From the NCBI GenBank assembly GCA_024362935.1, contig JANCRA010000008.1, positions 28,762,557 through 28,826,556 of the forward strand: 64,000 bases of DNA. Reading direction: 5' to 3'. The notes under the pieces were generated by a model. That model was given only the letters and a program-made list of their open reading frames with translations. It had not been told where the DNA came from and ran no database searches. This document shows, piece after piece, positions 47,673 to 59,749 of this stretch (position 1 is its first letter; each line of letters opens with the position of its first letter). Origin of the DNA: Setophaga petechia. Its lineage: Eukaryota > Chordata > Aves > Passeriformes > Parulidae. A program made the translations under genes and the position numbers.

Positions 47673-49429
47673 CATCATGATCAGAAATCTACCTTAGGGA
47701 CAGAAAAGCATCTTTCATTGTAGAAGCTGGAAGATATGTAGTGAAAGTGAAGGAAAGGAAGAACAATCTCATGGTTAGGACTGTGCAAGAAAACTGGAGT
47801 GGATTTCAATTTGCAGATTAAGACAGATAAATGTAGGTGTCTACATGTGAACTAGGTGCTGCAGCTCCCCTTATACTCAGCTAAATGTGATATACTGAAG
47901 GGCTATGCAGCTGAGCATACATGGGTGTTACCTTCAGGGCAAACTGATTAACACAAAACTCCATTGAGTCACACAGGCTGACACTGTCAGGATTCAAACT
48001 CTGACTTCAGAGACTGTGACTATGCTGTGGAGGTTCTATGTTTTCCTGGGAAAGAGAAGATTTTTTCATGAGATCTGTGCATTCTTCCAGTTCTTGGTTG
48101 GATGATTGAGGCCCAAGAACTTGTTTGGCATAAACAATGAGAATTCACAGCTACAAGTGCAGCAAATAAAATAATCTTTCCACCCACAAAATGCTATCTA
48201 ATTAACATGTCTCTGGAAAAAAAAATGTAATTCAGACAACTGGCCTCTCAAATTCTGAATCTATTTTGGAAGCACCATTGACATGAACCTCGTACCAATC
48301 CATTGGTTTTCCAGGGGCATAAATTCCCTTGTTTGTTAAACGTAAGTGAATGATCAGCACTATGGATAACCCATTAAGGGTGTTCATAATTGCATCTTCA
48401 GAAGAGGCTTGAATAATGCATATGCCCCAGACACCACAAACTGAAAGATGATGGGAAAAGAGTATAGAGAATAGTTATTGATAACAAAATATTACCCACT
48501 TCATAATGCAAAGTTCTGGTAGAAAAAAAAAAAAAGAAAAAGGAATGTGATCATATTATTGATATCCTTATAATAATGTATACACTGACAGAGTAAATTA
48601 AGGTTGCATGAGCTATTTTAATTCTGGGGTTTTCAAATTTTTGAATGCTTGACTTTGCAATCTTAATAGCTTCTCTTAATATATTTTATGTGCAATTATA
48701 TAAAGTGCAGTGCTTTTTGATTTATTGCAAATGAATATTCTTTGTTTGCTAGAGTCATGTACATCATTAGTTCAAGTGGAAGAGCAGCATTTAGATTATA
48801 TGTGTTTAAACTGTCATGCTTTGCCTTTCTAAGGTATATCTGATCATACTAAAAGGTCATGAAAACTCAGGGTGAGCAGAAAAAGATGGATGCAATTCAA
48901 ACCACTAACTTCCTGGATATATTTGTAAATTTGTTCAAAAATCTTCAGGACTTTTCTTTAGAAATGATTTGCCATAAAAACACCATTAGTTTTTATTTGA
49001 TAAAAATATTAAACATATTTTAAACCAGTTTCTTGAGGGTTTATTGTTCCTCTAGGAACATTAGAAAAGCATTAGAAAAAAATTTCCTAGTATAATGTTC
49101 AAAAAGCAACCTAAATAATATATATATAGTCTCATTAACTCCATATGAAACTAAGTTAAAAATATTATTAAGTCTTAAGTGAAACAAGACCTTTTGATAA
49201 TTGCTTAAAAATAATATTTTTGAGATAAATCCCTGTGTAAAATCCCCCAGATCTTTTCATATGTAGATTCCCAGAAAGCAAGGAAATAAATAAGTTCTTA
49301 GTTTGTCAGTAGTTTAATTTATCCCTTCATTTACTGAATGTTACTGAAACCTTCTTACAGCTTTTTACATAATTACTCCACTCAGGCATGGTATTGTTCC
49401 TTGTGCTATTTACATCATGTTATCCTCAC
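47673..49429. other. Unique AT-rich DNA, no gene seen
   Basis: A-runs lie at 48522-48542. I recognise no coding potential or repeat family. Confidence 0.6.
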
Positions 49430-49695
49430 CTTGCTCAGCAGCATCCATCCTCAGAGGGGGAAATCTTTCTTCAGAAAGTGCTTAGTCATGGCACTAGTCC
49501 TTGTTGTCATGTCCTCTTCTTTGCTTATCAAGGGAATTCTTGTGCTGCCATGGACAGAATCTCAGGAAAGGGAACACGACCTCAAACTGCGCCACTGCTT
49601 GTTCTGTATGTCCCAAATGAGGACAGAAGTAATGAACACCACCCCCATTGCAACCACCATTCCAGTCCACTCTTTGCAAGGCATGGTTTTATGAT
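49430..49695 (-). pseudogene. Possible decayed exon encoding a membrane-like segment (weak)
   Basis: This GC-richer patch, read on the minus strand from about 49695, gives a translation with a membrane-like stretch (GMVVAMGVVFITSVLIW) followed by a polar, basic stretch, one TGA, then a second polar stretch ending at another stop. A donor-like CAAG|GTGAGG follows at 49430/49429, and an acceptor-like ccttttag precedes at about 49696. The plus strand is also open in two frames (49338-49694, 49388-49699), as expected from local GC. I do not recognise the protein. Two in-frame stops rule out an intact exon in this frame. Chance is a serious alternative. Confidence 0.15.
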
Positions 49696-52600
49696 CTAAA
49701 AGGCAATCTGTTGTACAGCTAATGAAAATAATTCCATCTAGAAAAGGGCAGGAACTTGGGGACAGGACAATTTTTATTCATCCTCCATAGCTACTTCACT
49801 TCAGGAAGACCACTTTGAATGAATAGAATGGGGTAAGATTTTACCTGAGAAGAGATGACTTTTACCTGGATGTAAAAAAAGTAAGAACTTTTTTTTTACA
49901 GATTTTACATTATTTTAGGATTTAATTGATTTGCAACATTTTGACGGACTTCATTCCAAATGAAACAAAAATGTGATGTTACAAAAATTTTTTGCATAAT
50001 TAAAACTATCTCAAAAGTGTAATTTGGAACATTGAAATATTCTGTCTGATAAATTTTTCTTTTTCATTTGAATATTAAATATATAGATTAAATGTGAATA
50101 TAAAACATACAGAGATAAATATCAGTACATACATCTTATATTATTAAAATAAATGCAAAAATCTATTTCTGTGAAATAGAGCAAAAAATTTTTAAAAATG
50201 TTCACTTTATCTCATTGAACATCAAGAGACAGAAATTATATTTTTTTTATTTTCTATGTAAAAGCTGCAGAATTGACATATTTCCATCAATTATTTCACG
50301 TTAATGAATCTTCATATTTTGCTAAAAATCTGCTCAAACAGTAAGCTGGCTCCAGTAATCCATTGCTCAGAGAGATTATAACCTGTTTTCATGTTGACAT
50401 AGTTTTCAAAGATTCTGTAAAAGAGAGATTCTCTTGTAAATGAGAGAAATTGAGAGACACTCAGAAAACAAGTAAGGTCTGAGAAGAACTCACACAGGGA
50501 AGTAGTGAGACCAAGTGCTGATTTCATGCTTTTTCAGGTGAGCAACACTACGCATCGTTTTCACAGCTCTTTATCAAAAGTACAGAAAACCCTGTTAAGA
50601 CCCATTTTTGAGCATGACACAATTTGGTTGCTCTCTACAGAAAAGACAGAAATTATTACTCATGGTTCTTTATTTTGCTGATTCATTTCTAATATATGGA
50701 TAATGTATATCTATAGATAATTTGTATAGAAACAACTTTTGAGAAACTACGAGTTGTCTGATTTTTCTACAGCAATCTCAGCATAGTGTGGTTTTTGCAG
50801 TGTGGTACCAAGCAGTCTCAAAAATGTTCAAAGATGAATACATATATATTTACTTTTGGTTGAATGCCATTTATTTATTATCACACCAATTTTAAGACCA
50901 ACCATTTATTTCATAAGTAAACAAAACTCTCTAGGTTCACACATGTGTTTCTTGTGTACATCTGGAAACATTTCTATCTGTAGTGGAATCTAAAAGTACT
51001 TTTGACAGTTCAAAAGTAGTCAAAACAAGAAAAAGATTCCAGCCGATCAAATGATGGTGTTAACACCACTAAAGTTATTGCTTTGAATTATACTACTTTT
51101 CTATTAAGTAAAATAAAAACCCTTGAGGTTTTCCTTTGTTGTTGTTGATACAATATCTGCAGCAGCAAGTATCAAAATAAAAGAGAGCAAGAGATTAGAG
51201 AGAAAAGATTACTACCACTTATTCATGTTCTTCGGTAATGCCATTCTGGTCACTTCCTAAATCAGGGAAGAGAGATATAAAGAATTCATATTGTTACAGG
51301 TTTTTTTTTTGTATTGCACAATTAAAGTGCTATCATTCATATGTTTTGTTCTGAAATCACACAGAAAAGCTCTGATATTTGTGAGGTTCACTTGATAGGT
51401 GGTGTCCCTCCACATTTTCCCTATCCAGCAGCAGCTTGTATGGCTGTGGAACTTTTAAGTGTTGCAAGCAATAAATTATCACAGGCAAAGGAGGTGGATA
51501 GTGTCAAATACAACAGGCTTTGTGTTTCATGAAGATAAAGTTCTGGGGCCTACTTGGTACTTCTCCTAAAAGAGTCACGTTTGGCATCCCTTGAATGAGC
51601 TCACCTCATCTCACCGCTCACCTGTCTCACGATTCCACTCCTGTAGTTTGCTCAGAGTTAGTGCTAGGTAGAGTGAGAACAGGTTTTTGTTTTGCAGGCC
51701 CTCTTCTCAATCCTCAGGATCTCTCTGATCACAATGTGATATCCTAATGAAAGTAGAAGGGAGGTGAAAGATCAGTGTTGTCTGCCATAGGTTGCTACTC
51801 TTTAGAGAAAACTGTTTTCTTAAGTATATTTTCCCTAAAAAGATAATACAGTTTCTGGAATTTCTTCCATCCTTCCAGCCACTGCACAAAAGGAAGAATT
51901 TTGTCATAAATGTAAAAATGGTGAAAGACTCCTCATAGCTTTTCTCTTCCATAGACGCATGTCAGAGAAATAAATGAAAAACTATTATTGTGTTCCACAG
52001 TAAGACCTCAGATTCTATCACATCTTTTCAAGTCTGTAGTTTGCTGATGAAGCATGATCCATTTTAGAAGAATGCAGTTCTGTTGGACGGTCCAAGTTAT
52101 TATTGGAAGAGTTGCACGATCTGCCAAATTCAGAATTCTCTTGGCCTGTTTTCTATATAATTAACATAAATTTATATCAATCCTTGTTTGTCTGAGGTTT
52201 CTTGAGTAATAACAGATTGCCACACTTTACAATTGCCTTGAAAGTACTCTAATCAGAAATTTACTGGAACACAACCTGCAGTAATTTTAGTTAAAATTTC
52301 ATATTTAGAAAACAAAGGTTACTACATAGGCAATTTTATGCACACTTAAATTGGTGAAGCAAATGCATGTCCCAGGTATGTTTTTTTCCAATATAATTCC
52401 ACAAATCTAATTTTTTTTAAATACAAGGAAATTCCTCAAAAAATAATGTCTACATTGTAAAATTAATTTGCAGATCACCTTTAAGAAATCCAGTTTCCTC
52501 AATTCTTTTCTTTTAAATAATTGAAATCAGTAGTTTCTTCTGCCCATGGAACTATAAAATAGCTGGTTTAGCCATATAGCTTTTTCTTCTGTCAAAAGAA

Positions 52601-52929
52601 ATGCATGTATGTACTGAAAATAAGAAACAGGAATTTTTATGCAAAACAATAATTAATAAAAGGAATGACATTTGTATAAAAATGGTGTTAAGCTTGGTAG
52701 TGCATCCTCAGTCAACTCCTCAATACCTTTCATCCAACATTATAAAACCACTTATGTTCAATACCGATAAATGTGCTACTTTGTTAAGCTACAGCTGAAA
52801 TAACGTTTCAAAGCTGCACTTGGCAAAACAATAATAAATGCATTTGGATAAAATCTCAATTCCATTTTCTGAGGATTTATTTCTAAACTGTTGGTACACC
52901 CTCCACCTTGTAAAAAAATTAAATATGTT
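49696..52929. other. AT-rich unique DNA, no gene seen
   Basis: 49880-50300 is very AT-rich. Open frames at 50312-50527 minus, 51341-51532 plus, 51707-51952 minus and 52601-52798 plus are unrecognised. No repeat family is seen. Confidence 0.55.
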
Positions 52930-53110
52930 CTGGATCGTAGGATCGTCATCTGAACAGCAGCTTGAAGGGTGTTTGAAGTACTGCTGCTGTGTCTGAAAGA
53001 CTCTGATCAGGACCTTGTTTGTCAGACTGCTTGTTTGTCAACATTGACATATCAAAGAGGTCAGGTCAACAGCACTTCAGTATAAAGAGAGCACGACAGG
53101 GTCAAATTGA
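52930..53110. promoter_or_regulatory. Candidate conserved non-coding element
   Basis: A unique block with ggatcgtaggatcgtcatc (52932-52950, two CpGs) and a later gcaCGacagg. It also contains a repeated ttgtttgtca phrase at 53015-53040 and a nuclear-receptor-like half-site pair, gaggtcaggtca, at 53058-53069. This gives AGGTCAGGTCA, a direct repeat of half-sites with overlap. The call is inferred from motif content. Confidence 0.22.
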
Positions 53111-53599
53111 AGCACTGAGTCCTGTACCAAGATCAGATGGGAAAAATGTGAAGTACATTTAAATGGAGGCAATTGTCCCTCTCTCTTCACTGAATGCAGG
53201 TGTATGTTTGTTGACCTGGATGGTGTTTCTCTAGATTAAGAAAATAAGGTAACTCTCAATAGTATTAAAACAGGAAAACATTTTTAGCAGAAGAAGATTT
53301 CTAAGTTTCAAAATCCTCTTTATATCTTAAAAGCTCATAAGAGAATATGCCAATTGAGTGAGATTGGAAGGAACAGGAGCAGAGGTTAAAATCACGCTTC
53401 CTTTAAGCACAAAATGCACCCAGCCTGGATAGTGTCCCCAAACACACTCATGAGCAAGTCTAGGATGCTGTATCCATGCCTCATTCAGGCATTAGCACTG
53501 CTGACTCTTCACCTCACTGTCTCTAAGTGTCTCTTCAAATCTGTCCTCCTTTTAGGCTGCGATTACGCACACCAGTTAGAGATGGTGCCTTTGATCAAT

Positions 53600-53735
53600 T
53601 ATCATCTGCTTTTACAGATGGAGGCAAGATGATTTGCCAAAGGCTGCAGAGCAATCAGAAGCAGAGTCAGAAACAAAATCTGGATCTAGATTTAAAATAG
53701 ATCTGCTACCAGTAGACCAGCTGAGCAATAGACTT
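53600..53735 (+). mobile_element. MIR-like (tRNA-derived, CORE-SINE family) remnant
   Basis: The order of short phrases matches the 3' half of MIR-type SINEs: cttttacagatggaggcaag (53609-53628), 'atttgccaaaggctgcagagc' (53632-53652), 'agaagcagagtcagaaacaaaatctggat' and 'ccagtagaccagctgagcaa'. In MIR the corresponding stretch runs from the 'TTTTACAGATGAGGAAACTGAGG' block through 'GCCCAAGGTCACACAGC' to 'GGATTTGAACCC'. MIRs are amniote-wide fossils, and a degraded copy in a bird is plausible. The 5' half with the pol III promoter boxes is not recognisable. Confidence 0.5.
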
Positions 53736-55159
53736 TGCATATTTATGCCATTTCAGCCTAACACTGAAAACAGTATTTGATTTTCCAGCCCAAGAAATGT
53801 AATTACAACAATATGTTATTGATTTGCATGGTGTATTTTGACGTTGATACTAAACAATTTAGTGGAGAATGGATAAGATGACTGGGTAGATGGACAGCTG
53901 CCATAAACCAAAAAGATGTGATGACATTATGCAAGGAAAATATCCCAGTGGATCAGAACTGTTCGTCAGTTTAAGCAGAGAGTCAAATGTTAGGACACTG
54001 AACTTGGAAGCTCCCACCTATTACACTGTCACTCTGCCATCTATCAGAGCAAGTTGGGCGAGTTGGACCAAAACAAAACATCTACAGCTAATCTCTACTG
54101 AAGGGTTTAAAAATTATTCCAGCAGTTATTCAGCTACAGTCCAAGGACAGATCTTCACTACCAGCAAATTAAGTATTTTACCAGTGAGATTGAGATGGTT
54201 TTAGTTGGCTCGGCTGAAAAAGGACTCCTCAGAGCACTATAATCTGCACTGGTGAAAAACAAAGTGAATGAAAGCCAGAGAAAGAATTTTTTTAAAAAAC
54301 AGACATGTATGCCTGCTGGGGACCAACACACTTTTATCACCTTTAAGAGAGCTGCCCTCAGATCAGCATTGCTTGATCAGGGTCAGGAAAAGAAATTCAA
54401 CAATGTATAGTGTGCATCTGTTTATATTTAGCATCCCTTAGCAGAAAGTTGACAAGGTCTGCCCAAGAGGTTTACAATCTTGTGCTTACCACCCCCACCA
54501 TTTTTTCCCTCTCTCTCTCTCTCCATAAGGAACATTCTTTCCGTTTTGCAATATAAAATGGCAACCTTGGGGCTTGGTTGCTTTTTTCTTTCCCCTTAGG
54601 TTTTTCTGTTAAGGTCAACATTGCTTCAGAGTCCACCTATCACTTCTAATTCATTTGTTTCCAGTATTCATTATATCAATTCCTAGCACAAAAAATATCA
54701 CCTTCCTTGACTCTCTCTGTGAGTTCTACTGCTCATCATGAAGAAATTCAGAGCTGTTGAATGATGATAGGTTAGAGTGAATAAAAAAGCGCCTGCAACA
54801 ACAACAAAATAATAAAAAAGGGAGGGAAAAAGTGGAGAAGAAGGTTTCTGAAGAATGTAGGAAAGATAAATAGGACTGATACTTTGTTTCATTGTCAGTA
54901 GCACTCTGGGGTTATTTGAAGCACTTATTTATGCACTGTAAGCAGAACAATACTGAAGAAGAAATGATTAAATACCAGCTCTCTGAGCAATAGACATCTC
55001 ATTGTGGCAGGCCTAGACTCACCACTGGGTGGTTTTGATAAAGGCAATATGAGTTGATAACTGATACAGTTTGCCAGGGAGTCATCTGGGGATGCTGACA
55101 GCTACTATGCTTTAATAAAATCATTAGAATGTAAATGTTTTTATTGCAAAATAAAGAGC
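53736..55159. other. Unique DNA with a short (CT)n run, no gene seen
   Basis: A (CT)n run lies at about 54509-54523. The 104-aa plus-strand frame at 53890-54204 is unrecognised. No gene is seen. Confidence 0.55.
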
Positions 55160-55320
55160 CTCCAGCAAAGTTGACACTATCGCTGCTCCCTCCACTGAAT
55201 GAAAGCACCGATTAGCATTCAAATGATATAATGATAGTCTGGTTATCTTTATTAAAATTTTTCAAATCGAGTCTTCATTTTGCATGATTGAGTTTTAAAC
55301 AAATGCAATATTCAGTAGGC
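55160..55320. promoter_or_regulatory. Candidate conserved non-coding element (ATTA-rich)
   Basis: Three CpGs survive (actatCGctg, caccgattag, aatCGagtc). The block is packed with homeodomain-like and octamer-like cores: ccgattagcattcaaatgat (55208-55228), tttgcatgattgag (55279-55292) and aaacaaatgcaatattcag (55298-55316). It matches no repeat family. I rate it among the three best regulatory candidates, by inference. Confidence 0.3.
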
Positions 55321-55373
55321 TGGTGAGCCAGTCTGAACACTCTTGAAATAATTAAAGTGTGCCTTTTATTTTT

Positions 55374-55551
55374 TTAAACATGTGTTTCATAAGCAATGAA
55401 TTGGATTTGCTATTTTAATATGACAATATCTAGTTAGCTTTGCATAAAATAGGGATGTTATAGCATAATTATTGAAAGAGTACAACTTTTAAACATATGT
55501 TTCATAAAGCTGAATTCAATTTTCTGAAATGTGACAATGCCAGTCAGCTAC
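55374..55551. repeat. Old diverged direct duplication, offset about 115 bp
   Basis: Copy A (55374-55440) and copy B (55489-55551) align along their length: ttaaacatgtgtttcataag against ttaaacatatgtttcataaa, then 'gaattggatttgctattttaatatgacaatatctagttagct' against 'gaattcaattttctgaaatgtgacaatgccagtcagct'. Similarity continues a little upstream of both. The divergence indicates an old local duplication. Confidence 0.7.
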
Positions 55552-58500
55552 TGAAATAATATCAAAGGATGACTAGATTGTTTAGGTTAATTTCTTGGAC
55601 AATCTTTGCTATATCATAATTGATGGTAAATTATATGCTTTGTGGTATTTCTTTTCAAAGGAAAGACAGAACTAATTTCCTACAATGCTCATCAATTCAC
55701 AATTCAGACTTTACAACTGCAAGAAAATGAAGAAAATTCTAAGCAAGCAGTTCAGACCCTGAATTTCTGCAAGCATGATTTAATGTACACTAACAGAGGT
55801 TTTGAAGTATCCAAGAAGAGCTTCAGGAAAACCGAAGCATAAATTAACGATCTAAGTCCATTAAACTGTATTCTACATAGGATCAATCAATCATTAATAA
55901 ATATTTAGAAATCCTATAGGACCTGATCTCTTTTTCACGATTTCTTTCAGTCTTATCAACTTAGGCTAACATTTCTCCTGGATTAACCAATTATATAAAA
56001 CATACTGTATTACAGATACCAATAAATGCACAGTATTGTAAGTAAAAATGTTTTAGCTGGTTCTTGGTTATAGAAAATCAAAAGAATCAATGGTTACATA
56101 AATGTTCCTTAAAAAATGTGCCTGAAATAGCTGCAGTATTGACTGAGACAGCTTCACAGCTGAATTCTAAAAAAAATATTTCTGAAGAGCTGACAAACTC
56201 TTGTATGCATTGTTTGAGGAAGAAATGGATAGTGCATTGGAGCTTACCTAGTTCTTACCTAGTAATTTATTACAATGGTTTTCTGAAGTTGTCCTGGATG
56301 CTTCAGAAGATTCTAAAGAATCAAACATTTTACTATTTACATTTCACTGAAGGTGTGCCAGGGACTATCATCAAAAGAAGGAATATAAATACCCCTCTGG
56401 TAGTAAAGCAAACATGTGGGAAAATAGGAATGTTAAAAGCATATCCTTTTGACTCTTGTGCATTAGAAGTACTGGCACAGAAAGATGTGTTATAGAAAGA
56501 CAGCAAATAATTGAGAGGGTTTGGTGTGGGGTTTTGGGCTTTTTAATATATGTGTAAGAGAAAGAAACTTACCTAAAAAATTAGAATTTGACACCTCTGT
56601 CAACATGGTATCATTTCACCAATTTGATTAAATGGGACTAGCATGCCTTTAGCAGCAGCATCTGAGAGGACTACTGAGAGCAGCAGTAGCTGCTGTTGAG
56701 GAAAATCCATTCCTTTTTGTACCCAAAAGATGTTGTTACTATCTAAACGACACAGGAAAGAGTTCAGGCCACAGCATTCCTTTCCCTCTGCATCAGATTT
56801 CAGAACAGTCTGTAGAGCAGCCTGCAACATCCTAAGAACCTTGTGCCTGGGGACTAATCCCTCACAGAGAGAACAAACATCTCTCCTGTCTACTGCCAGT
56901 GCAGTCAGTCCAGTCCAAATGAGGGATGTTGCAACAGTCTTTGGAACTAAGCTTCAACAAATGCTTTATAGTAATTATTTAGAATTTTATGAGATTACAG
57001 ATCTGGAAGAAGATAATTTTTCCAGTTTATAAATAAGTTGTCTTTTAATGACAACTTGCAAAAGTGAGAGCAAGACAGTAGTAAATCTATGTAAAAGCCA
57101 TTTCAATATAGATTTTGTTGAATGGCCAAGGGAAGTCTTCCTGCTATCACCCACAAAATACTGCCATATGGAAATCCTCTAGTGGGGTTACTTACCATAG
57201 CCACGCAATTACTTTTTTTGGAGCTGACATATAACACTTCTTTTCACTTCTTTCAAAATTTTTTCTAAAATAAACCAGATTTTTTTCAATCAGAAATTTT
57301 CTCTTCACAGAGAATTCTAACTGCAAGCCTGATACTTACATGTGTTGTTTCCTTGGGACAGGTATAAACATCTAATTTGGTTGTCACATGAAGATTCATA
57401 AAACAGATCTAATCGGTGTGTCTGGTTATAATCAAAGTCTGAGGGAAGAAAAAGAAAAAGGTGGCATTATACTTTTTGTTATCTGGCCCAGGTATTGCAT
57501 TATTGATTCAGGGAGGAAATGTGCTGAGCAAGTGGCCCTGGATGGAACTAAAAGAAGCCCTTGGGACCATTTATGAGATAGAATTTGAGCTCAGTTAAAG
57601 AGCTATAGCACATGCTGTTCTTCTTATTGACAGGGAAGGAGTTTGCTTTTTTTTGGTACAATCAACACAGTAACACGTGCTTTAGAGACTTAGGAAAGAC
57701 TACAATCCCTGCATGTAAAAGCTGGACAGACATGACTGAAGTCCAAAGTAAATGAAGAACAGAAAGGTAGATGTGGATTTGGGTGGACATGGGCCTATAC
57801 TTGGTAGAACATAAAATCACCCAAAAAATCTGAAAGGAAAAAACATTGGAGATGTCAATTGAGGACTGAGTAAGAAAATCTTTGAGAACTTTGGGCAGTA
57901 CACTTTTAAGTGGAAACTGAGGCTTTTTTCAGATTGTGCTTATTTGGTTTCAAAGATAGAGTGGCTGAAAAAGTGCTGCCTTTTGAATGTATGAGAGTTT
58001 TTGTAGGCATGTAAACCTGAGCAAAAGAAAATTAAGCAGGTTAAATTGGTAAGAAGAAAAGAGAAAGGAAAAAAATGATAAAAAAGAAAGAACAGAGAGA
58101 GAAAAAACGTGGAGAGAAGATTTCCAAGGAGAAGAATAAATAGAGAAAGATGGAGAATAAGAATACTGTACAATGTAAAAACCCATGATATTGCGAGAAT
58201 AATATAGAAATATGGGAATATTTTAAAGTAAATAATAAAAAAAAATTAAGATTCAGTTATCGCCTTAGAAAGGGATTGGTCCATTACTACATTTCGTAGT
58301 ATTATCAGTAGCACTATGACATAACTTGCTTCCTGAATTTTCAGTCTTTTTTAATAGATGGCATCAATCTCATGGGGGACAACACGTAAACTGTGTATGT
58401 TTTTCAGATGCTAACACATGCTGGACAAAGTTCAGCAGCTGCTCTCACAAGTGCGTGTTGAAAATGTGACTGAACTGCTGGCATAGCGATCCAAGTGTCT

Positions 58501-59714
58501 TGAAAACAACTGCAGTTCAGTCTTAGCTGCCATCCTCTGCCTCCTCCCCACGCTCTTCCTTCTGCTCACAGAAGGCTGTCAGACACACGAAATTCTCTGG
58601 GCTTTAACTAAAAGAATAAAATATCTAATATAAATTACCTTTGACTGCTGAAAGTCTTTATTTACAGCTGCTCAGAGCTGCATCTGGAGACTTTAGGTAG
58701 AGGCTACAAGTGCCAGATGGTGGCCAGACTTACCCAATTAACAATCTCTCTCATCCTGTGCCTGAGTCTGTAGAGTGACTCCTCACATCACAGTTGCCTG
58801 ACTCAAGCCAGTACCTCTCCGGTCTAAAATAGTAAATACTAAAATAGTAACAATGTTGTCAGGTGAGCCAACACAGAGCTCTGTAGCTCTTTGCTATGTT
58901 TTTCTGGCTATTGAAATTAACGATGTAGCTCTTGAATAGCTCAACTTGTTGACAGGTAAGGCCCAATCCTGGACTGCTTTTTAAGACAGTGGTATGTTTA
59001 AAAGAGTAATCAGGGTTGTCCTGAGTGGAAAAAAGTGACAAATCAGGGAGAATGGGGTAAAAGAAGGTTGACATTCTCAAGTATAGGTATTTATGTTCAG
59101 AAAAAAAAAATCAACAAAGGAGCTTATCAAAGCGTATTCAAGTCCAAAAATATCATCTGCTGAAATCTATGTGACATATGAAATGATTGAAAAATTTTCA
59201 ATTATAGTTGCAATTGTGCTAAAGCACATCATCTAGACTGATCTGTGATTAGACTGCTACATATAGTTGGAAAAACAAATAAAAATCACAGGTTTTCCTG
59301 GTGCACTGTATAGGAAAGGCAGAGCTATGCAGATGGATTAAAAGTACAGATCTTCATGGGACTTTTGGAAAATATTCCCTGTCCTACTTAAAGACATGAT
59401 TAGTCTCATCCAAAAAGTCTAATTAAAATAGTTATGTTACTCTGGTTATGCTTCTCCGGGTGATTAGGAAGACAGGGTCTTGTATTACAGCCTGAAGGTG
59501 GAAAGAGGTTGATGTTTGCATTTTGTTAGATAGAGTTTCTTTTGCTCTTCTGACCTGCCCTTGGCACAGAACAGGGACTGGGGGAATGTTGACTTTAAGC
59601 CACTCAACACCCAGAGACTCTGAAATCACTTGAGAATCATTAAAGCCTCCTCTGCATCCCAGTGCCAACTCCTCTCAAGAAGGGGAAGGAGAACAGGAAT
59701 GGGAAGGGCTTTGA

Positions 59715-59717
<3 letters not shown>
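55552..59717. other. Unique AT-rich DNA, no gene seen
   Basis: This stretch holds the longest non-low-complexity open frame, 56064-56495 plus (143 aa). It has no recognisable domain, no codon periodicity visible by eye, no neighbouring splice logic and an AT-driven residue composition. A second frame at 56730-57032 (100 aa) is similar. A purine-rich stretch lies at 58020-58165. 58490-58740 is slightly GC-richer. I recognise no repeat family. Confidence 0.5.

Positions 59718-59748
<31 letters not shown>
59718..59748. repeat. (AT)n microsatellite
   Basis: About fifteen uninterrupted AT units. The minus-strand frame 59626-59853 reads an Ile-Tyr string through it and is an artefact. Confidence 0.95.

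Positions 59749-59749
<1 letters not shown>

Noticed and set aside
56064..56495. 143-aa plus-strand open frame
   Set aside because: It has no recognisable domain, AT-driven residue content, no splice or promoter context, and roughly the length expected as the chance maximum over 64 kb in six frames.
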